Source: Mastigocoleus testarum BC008
GTDB taxonomy: Bacteria > Cyanobacteriota > Cyanobacteriia > Cyanobacteriales > Nostocaceae
Length of the DNA: 52,753 bases
Assembly: GCF_001456025.1 (NCBI RefSeq)
Contig: NZ_LMTZ01000126.1
Span: 25,847 to 78,599 of the forward strand
Reading direction: 5' to 3'
Shown piece by piece: positions 15,840-24,698 of this stretch (position 1 is the first letter of the stretch; each line of letters begins with the position of its first letter). The position numbers were made by a program, and so were the translations under genes. Below the pieces are notes generated by a model that was not told the origin of the DNA, searched no databases, and saw nothing but the letters and a program-made list of their open reading frames with translations.

Positions 15840-16459
15840 AATTTTTTTTCACAAGTATTGGCTATAAATCTATTAATAATCATTTTGGATTTTTTTTTGT
15901 TATACCGGAACATCTAAAAAATACTTTAAAGTTAACCCAATAACTGTTGATATTTTACATATTATTCTGTAGTTTTAATTGCTGAAAATCATCTTAAATT
16001 CAGCATAATTTATCATCAAAAATAGTGAATAAATTTGATATATATAGATACAAATAATGAAGCAAAATACCTAGATAAGTTAGTTCAAGCTGACATATTA
16101 ACTCGGTGATATTAATTATGAGGTAAAGCCTAGATTATTGAATTTTGATATAATTTGTTCCTTGTCTCTGGCAAGGAATACCTCATTGGAGGCGGAGCCT
16201 CCAGTCTGGATAAGAAACGGAGCCTCTTCCTATGGGTTCCCAGGCTGAGCCTGGGAACGAGATAAAAGATAAGAGAAAAGTTATATGAATAAAATATGGA
16301 AATTATAACAAAGTCAACAGCCTAGACAGAGCCTTCAATAAGATGCTCCTTGCTAGAGAAAAGAAACAAGTTATGACTTGTAGATTTACAGTCAATACAA
16401 AGTTCATAATACAAAGTTAAAATATCAAAATAAGTATCATCATAATTTGAGTTATTAAC
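15840..16459. other. AT-rich intergenic region
   Basis: About 0.6 kb between the divergent FG-GAP and aminopeptidase genes. It holds the second full copy of the composite palindromic repeat (16157-16258); otherwise I see no gene and no convincing promoter. Confidence 0.6.
16157..16258. repeat. composite palindromic repeat, copy 2
   Basis: Reading from the left: GTTCCTTGTCTCTGGCAAGG, GGAGGCGGAGCCTCC, a degenerate AACGGAGCCTCTTCC and the palindrome GTTCCCAGG-CTGAG-CCTGGGAAC. Order and sequence are the reverse complement of copy 1 at 5344-5446. Confidence 0.8.
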
Positions 16460-17776
16460 GTGAGTATCTATACAGAATATCAGCAACGTCGCCAGCAATT
16501 AATGTCAAAAATTGGTAATGGTACAGCTATTTTTTGTAGCGCACCGATGGCGGTGATGCATAATGATGTTGAATATGTATTTCGTCAAGATAGCGATTTC
16601 TTTTATCTCACAGGATTTAACGAACCAGCAGCAGTTGCAGTCTTAGCACCCCATCATCCAGAACATAAATACGTTTTATTCGTCCAACCTAAAGATAAAA
16701 AGATTGAAATTTGGACCGGTTATCGCTGTGGGGTGGATACAGCAAAGGAAATTTACGGTGCAGATGAAGCATATTCCATTGAAGAATTAGATGAAAAATT
16801 ACCCGAATATTTGAAAAAAGCTGATCGCATCTACTGTCATTTGGGACGCGATCGCAATTTCAATGATAAAATCCTTAACCATTGGCAACGCTTAATGCGA
16901 ATATACCCGAAACATGGTACCGGACCAATTGCAATTGAAGATACTGGTCCAATTCTCCACGGGATGAGACTAATCAAAAGTGAAGCTGAATTGGAATTAA
17001 TGCGCAAAGCTGCAGATATTTCAGTGGAAGCACATAATCGTGCAATGGAATTTACTCAACCCGGACGATATGAATATGAAGTTCAAGCAGAAATGGAACA
17101 TATATTTCGTCTGCGGGGTGGGATGGGACCGGCTTATCCTTCCATTGTCGCCTCTGCTGATAATGCCTGTATACTGCACTATATTGAAAATAATCGGCAA
17201 ATGCAGGATGGAGAATTATTATTAATTGATGCTGGTTGTTCCTACGGCTACTACAATTCTGATATTACTCGGACATTTCCCGTGGGTGGTAAATTCACAG
17301 CAGAACAAAAAGCATTATATGAACTAGTTTTAGAAGCACAAAAACAAGCGATCGCTCAAGTCAAACCTGGAAATCCATATAATTTAATTCACGATACAGC
17401 CGTACAGGTGTTAACAGAAGGCTTAGTGGAATTAGGTTTACTTGTGGGTGAAGTTGAGCAATTAATTGAGGAACAAAAGTACAAATCATTTTATATGCAT
17501 AGCACCGGTCATTGGTTGGGCTTAGACGTCCATGATGTGGGAGTTTATAAATATGGTGAGGACAACCCGCAAATTTTACAACCAGGTCAAGTACTCACAG
17601 TAGAACCCGGACTTTACATCGTACCAGACACCGAACCAGATGAAGAGCAACCAGAAATCGATCCCCGTTGGGTTGGAATCGGGATTCGCATTGAAGATGA
17701 TGTATTGGTAACACCAAACGGACATGAAGTTTTGACTGCTGGTGTTCCCAAAGAAATTGCAGACATGGAAAAATAA
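16460..17776 (+). CDS. pepP: Xaa-Pro aminopeptidase (M24B)
   Basis: 438 residues, normal for bacterial aminopeptidase P, which removes N-terminal residues preceding proline. The N-terminal creatinase-like domain (1-170) carries the family pattern NDVEYVFRQDSDFFYLTGF. The C-terminal pita-bread domain has all five dinuclear-metal ligands: Asp257 (LLIDAG), Asp268 (SDITRTFP), His351 (STGHWLGLDVHD), Glu382 (TVEPGLY) and Glu412 (RIEDD). The start is GTG, with no strong ribosome-binding site in front. Probably a cytoplasmic housekeeping peptidase; monocistronic. Confidence 0.95.
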   Translation: MSIYTEYQQRRQQLMSKIGNGTAIFCSAPMAVMHNDVEYVFRQDSDFFYLTGFNEPAAVAVLAPHHPEHKYVLFVQPKDKKIEIWTGYRCGVDTAKEIYGADEAYSIEELDEKLPEYLKKADRIYCHLGRDRNFNDKILNHWQRLMRIYPKHGTGPIAIEDTGPILHGMRLIKSEAELELMRKAADISVEAHNRAMEFTQPGRYEYEVQAEMEHIFRLRGGMGPAYPSIVASADNACILHYIENNRQMQDGELLLIDAGCSYGYYNSDITRTFPVGGKFTAEQKALYELVLEAQKQAIAQVKPGNPYNLIHDTAVQVLTEGLVELGLLVGEVEQLIEEQKYKSFYMHSTGHWLGLDVHDVGVYKYGEDNPQILQPGQVLTVEPGLYIVPDTEPDEEQPEIDPRWVGIGIRIEDDVLVTPNGHEVLTAGVPKEIADMEK

Positions 17777-18071
17777 GCATCAAAGTGGGTAGTATTCCTA
17801 ATTTTTTGCATAATGCAAGTAAAATATTCCACAGAAAAACCTAAATTCCGATTTGCGGAGAAGAGATTGAAAAGTTTATTTTATCAGTGAATGCATAAAA
17901 GCTAGGTACAGGAAATTTCGGGTCAGTGAGGTTGGAGCAGCTAGAAATCAGCTTTAAGGCATTATCTACTGCTATTAGCATAGCGTGACGGTAGGTCATA
18001 TCCTATCTTATTGCTCCCAAATCCTGCTATATATATTACCTACCTTAAAAAATGATTTTAAGTTGTCAGAA

Positions 18072-18641
18072 ATGAAGACTTCTTGGACTAAATTAATTAT
18101 TTGCTTATTTTGTATTTCTTTTGCAGCTGGTTGTGAGACTGGAACAGAAACAAAAAATCCTGAAAAAGTAGAAACAACTAAGACATCTAATAAGATTGTA
18201 TTTGCAAACCTTGAACCAACCGAAGACAGTAAGGTTAGCGGTTATGTTAATTTCAAACCTGATAGTAACGGCGTGCTGATCGCCGCTCAAGTAGCAGGTT
18301 TATCTCCAGGTAAACATGGCTTCCACATTCACGAAAAAGGTGATTGTAGTGCACCCGATGGTAAATCTGCAGGTGGTCATTTCGCACCAAACGGTAATCC
18401 CCACGGTGCGCCAGATAATCCAGCAGATAAACGACATGTTGGCGATTTGGGTAATATAACCGCTGATAACTCAGGAAATGCTAAATATAACCGCGTTGAC
18501 AAAGTAGTAAAACTCAGTGGTGAGAACTCAATTGTTGGTAAAGCAGTTATAGTTCATCAACAGGAAGATGATTTCAAATCCCAGCCTACGGGTAAAGCAG
18601 GTAAACGTCTTGCTTGCGGTGTAATTGAGATACAGACTTGA
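18072..18641 (+). CDS. sodC: Cu/Zn superoxide dismutase, lipoprotein
   Basis: 189 residues from the ATG at 18072; a longer frame from 17985 would put a second hydrophobic stretch before the signal peptide and is rejected. The N-terminus MKTSWTKLIICLFC...FAAGC is a lipoprotein signal peptide with the acylated Cys21. The mature part has the enzyme's metal sites: GKHGFHIHEKGDC (copper histidines and first disulfide cysteine), GGHFAPNGNPHG and RHVGDLGNI (zinc ligands), VIVHQQEDD (last copper histidine) and GKRLACGVI (second cysteine). It dismutates superoxide in the periplasm, anchored to a membrane. Cu/Zn enzymes are less usual in cyanobacteria than Fe, Mn or Ni types. Confidence 0.93.
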   Translation: MKTSWTKLIICLFCISFAAGCETGTETKNPEKVETTKTSNKIVFANLEPTEDSKVSGYVNFKPDSNGVLIAAQVAGLSPGKHGFHIHEKGDCSAPDGKSAGGHFAPNGNPHGAPDNPADKRHVGDLGNITADNSGNAKYNRVDKVVKLSGENSIVGKAVIVHQQEDDFKSQPTGKAGKRLACGVIEIQT

Positions 18642-18710
18642 GATTTGATATTTTAAAATATGCCGATTAATGCCGATTACGGGTTATTCAGTAGATATTG
18701 CTGGGTGATC

Positions 18711-18738
18711 GGTAATTGGTAATTGGTAATTGGTAATT
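18711..18738. repeat. heptamer tandem repeat (GGTAATT)4
   Basis: Four perfect 7-bp units. The same heptamer recurs at 23511-23528 and 23584-23597, and in degenerate form near 31751 and 44633, marking it as a genome-wide short tandem repeat. Confidence 0.9.
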
Positions 18739-18754
18739 GGGTATTTAAGATCTT

Positions 18755-18927
18755 TCCACACTCCCCACTCTTGCCACACTCCTCACACTTCCCACACTTC
18801 CCACTCTTCCCACACTTCCCACACTTCCCACACTCCCCACTCTTCCCACACTTCCCACACTCCTCACACTTCCCACACTCCCCACACTCCCCACACTCCC
18901 CACTCTTCCCACACTTCCCACACTCCC
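18755..18927. repeat. pyrimidine-rich simple-sequence tract (CACACTTCC-type)
   Basis: About 170 bp made of alternating units such as CACACTTCC, CACTCTTCC and CACACTCCC, almost purely pyrimidine plus A on the plus strand. Unit order is irregular, so slippage and unequal exchange are likely. It could adopt unusual DNA structures, but no function is visible. Confidence 0.9.
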
Positions 18928-19146
18928 TTATCACTCAATCACCTTCTCCGGAATAGAAGTATTCCCATATGGCGCTGTCGCGTCACGCAATACCTAGAGC
19001 TTTTACGGCGCAAACCGCGTCCAACCCGGTACGCTTACGCGCTTGCGCTAACGCCAATCCCCAGCCGCCAATCTCCTATAAGAAATCCTTAACAAAAATC
19101 ATCTAGAATCGCACTCAAAATATTGAAAATAGTTTATAATAAAAAC

Positions 19147-19166
19147 CCCCGACAAAATTGCCGGGG
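19147..19166 (-). terminator. hairpin terminator downstream of the minus-strand fusion gene
   Basis: Read on the minus strand: CCCCGGCAATTTTGTCGGGG, a GC stem with one mismatch, followed by GTTTTTATT. The T-rich tail on that strand fits a Rho-independent terminator for the gene ending at 19414, about 250 bp upstream on the transcript. Confidence 0.6.
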
Positions 19167-19310
19167 AAAAGAGAATTCATTACTTGCACAAGAACGCATG
19201 GATATATATAGGATATTTAGTTGGTGACTAAAATAGTTGCCAAAATGCCAAAAATCGAAAATCCATTTCGAATTACTCCTGCATCTTATCCATATACAAA
19301 CGGAAATCCC

Positions 19311-19364
19311 TGTAGAGACGACCAGAATCTAAGCCAATACCGCAAGCTCTGGAATGTCTCTACA
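19311..19364. repeat. TGTAGAGACG inverted repeat, copy 2
   Basis: TGTAGAGACGACCAGA and TCTGGAATGTCTCTACA form imperfect arms around a 21-bp loop. Same arm sequence as the copies at 14476 and 27686. Confidence 0.6.
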
Positions 19365-19413
19365 TTCTTATTTCGAATTTACTACATTTCCTTAAGAAAA
19401 GATGAAGGTATCT

Positions 19414-21078
19414 TTACAAAAAGTTACTTAAATGTCGATGGATAAACTGAACGCAAATTGAGCCTTCACCCACACCAGAAGCAACTCGCTTGATGGAACC
19501 ATGACGCACATCCCCCACAGCAAATACTCCGGGAATATTAGTTTCCAGTAAGTACGGATCGCGTTCGAGTTTCCAATTTTTGGGACAACGTCCGTTAGGC
19601 ATTAGATCGGGACCAGTTAAAATAAACCCGCGTTCATCTCTTTTAACTACATCCTGAAGCCATTCAGTGCTGGGTTGAGCGCCAATGAATATAAATAAAG
19701 AATTCGCATTAACTGTTTGCTGTTCTTGAGTCAAACTATTCAGAATAGTAATCGCTTCTAAACTATTTTCACCTTTGACCTCTACAACGCTACTTTTTAC
19801 TTGAACTTCAATATTAGGGGTACTTTCAATTTGATCGATCAAATATTGCGACATACTTTTAGTTAAAGACTCGCCCCGTACTAACATAATTACTTTACGA
19901 GCATATTTGGAAAAATACATCGCTGCTTGTCCGGCTGAATTTGCTCCACCAACAACATAAACATCCTCACCTTTACAAGATAAAGCTTCAGTCTGAGCAG
20001 CACCGTAATAAATACCAGCCCCAGTTAAACGGTCAATTCCTGGAACATTCAAACGTCGCCATGCTACACCCAAAGCTAGAATCACAGCATGGGAGCTTAT
20101 CTCACTACCATCAGCTAATTTAATAATGCGATATTGGTCTTGAATAGAAATACCTTTTGCTTCTTGGGGTGTAAGAACCTCTACGCCAAAACGTCGTGCT
20201 TGAGTTAAAGCGCGTCTTGCTAAATCAGCACCACTCAAACCTACAGGGAACCCAAGGTAATTTTCAATTCGGGAACTAGTTCCTGCTTGTCCTCCTGGTG
20301 CTTCCCTCTCAATCATTACCGTTCGTAGACCTTCGGATGCTCCATATACTGCAGCAGCTAAACCAGCAGGACCTCCACCAATAATAATCAAATCATAAAA
20401 TGGTTTTTCAGCTTGGGTTTGTAAGCCAATTTTTTCCGCAATTTGAATATTTCTTGGTTGTTGTAAAGAAGAACCATCAGGGAAAAGTACCAAAGGTAGT
20501 TTGAGTTCTTCACATTCAGCATACTTCACTAACTTTTGGGCTTCTTCGGAGACTTCAATATTCAACCATTCGTAGGGTACTTGATTTCGTGCTAAAAAAT
20601 CCTTCGCCTTGTGAGAATCAGGAGACCAACGATTACCAATAACCCGAACACCTTCAAATGGAGGGATAAATCCTGCTAACCAATCATCCAGTAGATCATT
20701 AAGTACTGGATATAATCTTTCCTCAGGAGGATCCCAAGGTTTCATTAAATAGTAATCAATGCGGGTTTTGTTAATCGCACGGATTGCAGCGTCAGTATCA
20801 GCATAAGCAGTAAGTAAAGCCCGTTTCGCGTCGGGATACATTTCTACCGCATTTTCTAAAAACTCTACTCCTGACATTTGTGGCATTCTTTGATCGGCTA
20901 ATAATAATGCCACAGTTTCATTACGCAGTTTGACTTTGGAAAGTGCATCTAAAGCATTTGCACCCGAGTCAGCACGGACAATTCGAAAGCGATCGCCATA
21001 TTTTTGGCGCAAGTCTCGCGCGATAGCTTGTAAAACTACTGGGTCATCATCAACTGTTAAAATGACTGGCTTCGCCAT
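19414..21078 (-). CDS. response regulator fused to thioredoxin-reductase-like flavoprotein without redox cysteines
   Basis: 554 residues. Residues 1-125 are a receiver domain with acidic pocket Asp10-12, phosphoacceptor Asp62 (LLLADQRMP) and Lys113 (LMKPWDPP). Residues 143-210 look like a glutaredoxin fold (VRVIGNRWSPDSHKAKDFL, LPLVLF), but the C-x-x-C position reads SPDS. Residues 226-554 are a thioredoxin-reductase-like flavoprotein: FAD motif GGGPAGLAAAVYGASEG (234 on), NAD(P) motif VVGGANSAGQAA (376 on) and closing GDVRHGSIKRVASGVGEG. The CxxC active site of true thioredoxin reductases is replaced by YYGAAQTEAL (357-366). So it probably does not reduce thioredoxin; a phosphorylation-controlled NAD(P)H-flavin sensor or oxidase is an inference. 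No histidine kinase is adjacent. Confidence 0.88.
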   Translation of the reverse strand: MAKPVILTVDDDPVVLQAIARDLRQKYGDRFRIVRADSGANALDALSKVKLRNETVALLLADQRMPQMSGVEFLENAVEMYPDAKRALLTAYADTDAAIRAINKTRIDYYLMKPWDPPEERLYPVLNDLLDDWLAGFIPPFEGVRVIGNRWSPDSHKAKDFLARNQVPYEWLNIEVSEEAQKLVKYAECEELKLPLVLFPDGSSLQQPRNIQIAEKIGLQTQAEKPFYDLIIIGGGPAGLAAAVYGASEGLRTVMIEREAPGGQAGTSSRIENYLGFPVGLSGADLARRALTQARRFGVEVLTPQEAKGISIQDQYRIIKLADGSEISSHAVILALGVAWRRLNVPGIDRLTGAGIYYGAAQTEALSCKGEDVYVVGGANSAGQAAMYFSKYARKVIMLVRGESLTKSMSQYLIDQIESTPNIEVQVKSSVVEVKGENSLEAITILNSLTQEQQTVNANSLFIFIGAQPSTEWLQDVVKRDERGFILTGPDLMPNGRCPKNWKLERDPYLLETNIPGVFAVGDVRHGSIKRVASGVGEGSICVQFIHRHLSNFL

Positions 21079-22050
21079 GATTAATATACCTTTTGCGATC
21101 GCGATTCATTATCTTTGTGCAGCATCTCCTTAAATAGGAACAACGACAACACAGAAACGCTATACCAAAACTCTATTTACAGATTGTCTCACCTAACGTA
21201 GAACAGATGAGCAAATAGAAAATTTATCCTACATAATTGTTACTTTGAATTGCAATTAATTGAGTATTTTAACTTATTGACAAATAAAGATCATATTAAT
21301 TATTCACTATTAAGAAAAAATAAGCAAAACTTAAAAGTTTTGTGTATCAACTTACCTGACACAGTTTCATGAATTATTTCAAAATCTTGCAAAATTAACA
21401 AATTTTTAGCAAGAAGTTTTATATATTTTGGTTAATATTAAACTTTACTATATAGAACTCAATATATTTAAGTAATTAAATATTAATTTTAATCAATGTT
21501 TCATTATCGGACGAAATAAAAATCATTGGATGTTCCGATGCAAAATAAAACTCGACTAGGATACGTTCTTGATACTGATTTTACTGGTACCCAACTCACT
21601 CTATAAAGTTGGTACTGGTGAAAAAATAATAAAGAAATTTTCAAATTAAATAAGTATTCATATTAATTGAAAAGATAAGGCAAGAATTTGCCCAGTTACC
21701 ACTATTTGAATATCTCCAACCTAAAAGTATAGATACAAAGTAAAAATTGGCTTTTGCTCTCTGTCTATCTCCTTTAATTATGGGTTTTGCAGAAGTATGT
21801 AAATATGTTTTCGGTAAGAACCAACCAATAACATAATCCAGGAATTAATTAATTAATAAACATACATACATATGAAGAACAAAAACACTGGAAGTGGCTT
21901 ATAGAAGATATTCAGAAATTAGGATTTGATAAATCTCCTACCTTTACTGACTTATCAGTTAGCAATTACCAGTCAGCAATTAGCAATTAGCAACTACGAA
22001 TGGTTCAAGCTCCAAGATATGATATTTATTGAGTCCTAAATAATACAACC
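21079..22050. other. long intergenic region with a possible gene remnant
   Basis: Nearly 1 kb, AT-rich. A short frame at 21853-21990 reads EEQKHWKWLIEDIQKLGFDK, which looks coding in composition but is closed upstream by a TAA at 21850; it may be a decayed gene fragment. It runs into a degenerate heptamer array (AGCAATT units, 21957-21993). A 22-codon frame at 21538 is not convincing. No clear promoter was found for the neighbouring genes. Confidence 0.4.
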
Positions 22051-22524
22051 ATGGAAAAAGCAACTTTTGGAGCAGGATGTTTTTGGGGAGTAGAAGCAGC
22101 TTTTCAGAAAATAAAAGGTGTTATTTCCACCTCTGTGGGATATATGGGCGGACATTTTGAAAACCCTTCTTATCTAGATGTGGTTTCCAGGATTACAGGA
22201 CATGCAGAAGTTGCACAACTAGAGTACGACCCCAATATAGTTACTTATGATGAATTGTTAAAAATATTTTGGAATATTCATGACCCTACAAGTTTAAATC
22301 GGCAAGGTCCAGATCGAGGAGAACAATACAGGTCAGTAATTTTCTATCACATTCCCAAGCAAGCAACAATCGCAAGACAGTCAAAACAGAAAATGCAATT
22401 ATCTGGGAAATATGAGCGACCAATTGTCACCGAAATTAAACCCAAAGGAGCTTATTGGTTAGCATCAGAAGAGCATCAACAGTACTTGGAAAAGAAAGCT
22501 AATTTAGAAGCAAATCAAAAGTAG
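22051..22524 (+). CDS. msrA: peptide-methionine (S)-S-oxide reductase MsrA
   Basis: 157 residues, a short MsrA. The active-site motif GAGCFWGVE is at residues 7-15 with catalytic Cys10; VGYMGG, GHAEVAQLEYDP and DRGEQYRSVIFYH are also family signatures. It reduces the S-epimer of methionine sulfoxide in proteins, probably with thioredoxin. The C-terminus is truncated to a single EANQK tail without an obvious resolving cysteine, so recycling may need an external thiol. It is a single gene in the cytoplasm; with SodC nearby it forms part of an oxidative-damage group, though not an operon. Confidence 0.95.
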   Translation: MEKATFGAGCFWGVEAAFQKIKGVISTSVGYMGGHFENPSYLDVVSRITGHAEVAQLEYDPNIVTYDELLKIFWNIHDPTSLNRQGPDRGEQYRSVIFYHIPKQATIARQSKQKMQLSGKYERPIVTEIKPKGAYWLASEEHQQYLEKKANLEANQK

Positions 22525-22638
22525 TAAATATGTGAAATCAAATATGGAACATCATAATTTTGAAGATTTGTGTGTTATGAATTCCACACATAACACACTC
22601 AAAAAATCGAACTAACTTATATCAAGTGACCTTAATAG

Positions 22639-23403
22639 CTACTGAAAATAATTAGAGAAATAAGCAATACGAATACTTTGAACTAGGATTTCTACACACA
22701 AAAGAGTTATCATTATTCCCCAAAACCAATAGGGTAACCATAGATATCTTTCAATTTTTCCCACATCAGAAGATGGTCGCATATCAAATAAATACCAAAT
22801 ATTAAGAAAATTAATCATACTAAGTTGAATACCTAAAAATTGAATCATTAACTTCTGAACTTCTGGAGGTGTTCTAAATGCGATCACAAGTATGATTATT
22901 CCCCAAAAAATCATCGTCATAAATCCATATCCAAGCCATTCCCGAACCCAAACAATGGTTATGACTAATGAAAATATTCCCAGAATAATCAAAATATTAT
23001 TAGTTATATTAGGATTGCGAGAAGCTAATATCAATAGACCACCAGCTAAAGCACTTCCCAGAAAACCTGCACTTGAAACTATTGCTCTACGAAATCTACC
23101 GAAAGATTGATAGTAACTCCGTGTAACACCACCACCGTTAAGAAATAGTTGTATTTTTACAGGTCTTCCGCCTAACATTAGTATTGCGATGGCATGTCCT
23201 ACTTCATGGAAGAAAACACCTAAAATAAAATAAGGTCTAACAATACTTCTTCCTAATCTAAACTGCCATAATGCTAGGCTTACGACAGCAATCATAGATA
23301 ACAATAAAAGTTCTTGGCGATCGGCAGAACTGAGGGTATCAATTTTTAACCATTGAACAATATCATTCCATGAATAATCTACAAATGATTTTCCTATAAT
23401 CAT
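22639..23403 (-). CDS. M50-like membrane metalloprotease (HEVGH)
   Basis: 254 residues and polytopic. The zinc motif HEVGH (His66, Glu67, His70) lies in a hydrophobic helix preceded by IVRPYFILGVFF and followed by GGRPVKIQLFLNGGGVT, the arrangement seen in M50B-like site-2 protease relatives. At least five more hydrophobic segments follow (AGFLGSALAGGLLILA, ILIILGIFSLVITIVW, MTMIFWGIIILVIAF, YWFWGIMITLLCVEIL). No PDZ domain. The third ligand, an Asp in S2P proteins, is not obvious. The role could be intramembrane proteolysis or a non-proteolytic relative. No anti-sigma partner is adjacent. Confidence 0.75.
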   Translation of the reverse strand: MIIGKSFVDYSWNDIVQWLKIDTLSSADRQELLLLSMIAVVSLALWQFRLGRSIVRPYFILGVFFHEVGHAIAILMLGGRPVKIQLFLNGGGVTRSYYQSFGRFRRAIVSSAGFLGSALAGGLLILASRNPNITNNILIILGIFSLVITIVWVREWLGYGFMTMIFWGIIILVIAFRTPPEVQKLMIQFLGIQLSMINFLNIWYLFDMRPSSDVGKIERYLWLPYWFWGIMITLLCVEILVQSIRIAYFSNYFQ

Positions 23404-23510
23404 CGTGTTGCTTAGATATTATGCTTTATATTAGATGTGATTTAGCGTGCAAATGAACCCATGTCAAGAGAAATGTTTGATAACTTGGGGCTAAATTTGG
23501 AGTAACGAGT

Positions 23511-23597
23511 TGGTAATTGGTAATTGGTATACGCCCGCACTGCTAACGCAGTGTTAGCAAGGCGTGACGCGTAAGCGTCATATGGTAATTGGTAATT
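23511..23597. repeat. heptamer array interrupted by a GC-rich palindromic insertion
   Basis: GGTAATT heptamers (23511-23528) resume at 23584-23597 after a GC-rich insert of about 55 bp made of palindromes (CACTGCTAACGCAGTGTTAG and TGACGCGTAAGCGTCA). The flanking heptamers read as one array split by the insert. Similar GC-rich palindromic words appear at 5640, 19035 and 40110-40380. Confidence 0.75.
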
Positions 23598-23708
23598 GAT
23601 GAAGAGTTAGCTTTTCCATAAACTACCCCGATTAAATCCTAGTTAACGCACATATCTGTCCATGGAAAGCTACGATAAATAAAGAATTATTGACAGGGGC
23701 ATCGGATT

Positions 23709-24572
23709 GTGGATTTTTTTATTGGCTGTGCTGTGTGGGCTTACAAAGATTGGGTTGGTACACTCTATCCCCAAGGTACTCGTGCTGCTGATTTTCTCAA
23801 GATTTACAGTCGTCGCTTTAGCAGCGTTGAAGGTAATACTACCTTTTATGCCGTTCCCAAACAGGATACCGTAACTCGTTGGGTGCAACAAACTCCCCCA
23901 GAGTTTGAATTTTGTCTCAAATTACCCAGAGATATCACCCACAATAATTTACTTTCGCCTAAAATTCCCGATGCACTTAACTTTGTTAATAGAGTAAAAC
24001 CATTAGCAGATGGAAAGCGTCTCGGACCAGTGTTTGCTCAGTTACCACCAAGTTATCCACCAACTGCGATCGACGATTTGAGAACTTTTATCGAAGCTTG
24101 GCAGCAAACTGGAGTTGAGTTAGCAATAGAAGTTCGCAATCAAAACTGGTTTGTAGAGCCCCACACTACAGAATTAACAACCTTACTAGAAAAATTTGGC
24201 GTGGGTAGAGTTTTATTGGATACCCGCCCAATTTATAATTGCGAAGATAATCCACAGTTGCATTCCGAACGTAAAAAACCCCAACTTCCGGTCGACTTCA
24301 GCGTGACCGCACCTTTCAGCCTGATTCGATTTATTTCCCACCCTAATTTACCAGAAAATCAATCTTATATGGAGGAATGGGCAATCTATATTAAAAAATG
24401 GTTAGAGGAAGAAAAACGCATATATTTATTTATTCATTGTCCTCAAGAAGAATATTCTCCCAGAAATGCCCGTCATTTTCACGAAATTTTAGGAAAGACC
24501 GGAATTCAAATACCGCCCTTACCAAGTTGGAACGATCAAGACACATCTCCGAAACAATTAAGTTTGTGGTGA
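23709..24572 (+). CDS. DUF72 (YecE-like) protein
   Basis: 287 residues with DUF72 family hallmarks: the N-terminal strand FFIGCAVWAYKDWVGTLYP, then FLKIYSRRFSSVEGNTTFYA, FEFCLKLPRDITH, and later ELAIEVRNQNWF and IYLFIHCPQEEYSPRNA, consistent with a TIM-barrel. Biochemical function of the family is not established. The start is GTG at 23709. It stands alone; the nearest upstream gene is divergent. Confidence 0.88.
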   Translation: MDFFIGCAVWAYKDWVGTLYPQGTRAADFLKIYSRRFSSVEGNTTFYAVPKQDTVTRWVQQTPPEFEFCLKLPRDITHNNLLSPKIPDALNFVNRVKPLADGKRLGPVFAQLPPSYPPTAIDDLRTFIEAWQQTGVELAIEVRNQNWFVEPHTTELTTLLEKFGVGRVLLDTRPIYNCEDNPQLHSERKKPQLPVDFSVTAPFSLIRFISHPNLPENQSYMEEWAIYIKKWLEEEKRIYLFIHCPQEEYSPRNARHFHEILGKTGIQIPPLPSWNDQDTSPKQLSLW

Positions 24573-24698
24573 AATTGACTGCACCAAAAGTAAAAGGTGG
24601 AAGATAGACATTTTTCTACATCTATCCACCACCAATATTTAAATGACTAATGACTTATGTTTGAAAGCTTCAAAGGTCAACCCAAGAGTTAAAACTAA

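Larger units (their letters stand above)
18642..19413. other. intergenic region with simple repeats
   Basis: About 0.8 kb of non-coding DNA. In order: a (GGTAATT)4 array, a 170-bp pyrimidine tract, a GC-rich segment with ACGCTTACGCGCTTGCGC, a terminator-like hairpin at 19147-19166 and a TGTAGAGAC inverted repeat. Open frames across the pyrimidine tract encode only Ser/His/Thr or Cys/Gly/Lys repeats and are not genes. Confidence 0.7.

Noticed and set aside
17985..18071. Longer start for the Cu/Zn superoxide dismutase
   Set aside because: It would place 29 residues before a clear lipoprotein signal peptide that must be N-terminal.
18677..19092. Overlapping frames with Ser/His/Thr or Cys/Gly/Lys repeats
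   Set aside because: They are translations of the pyrimidine tract in different frames and have no domain, start signal or non-repetitive part.
23511..23597. tRNA-like cloverleaf in the GC-rich palindromic block
   Set aside because: No T-loop consensus, acceptor stem or anticodon arm; the pairing is simple palindromes.
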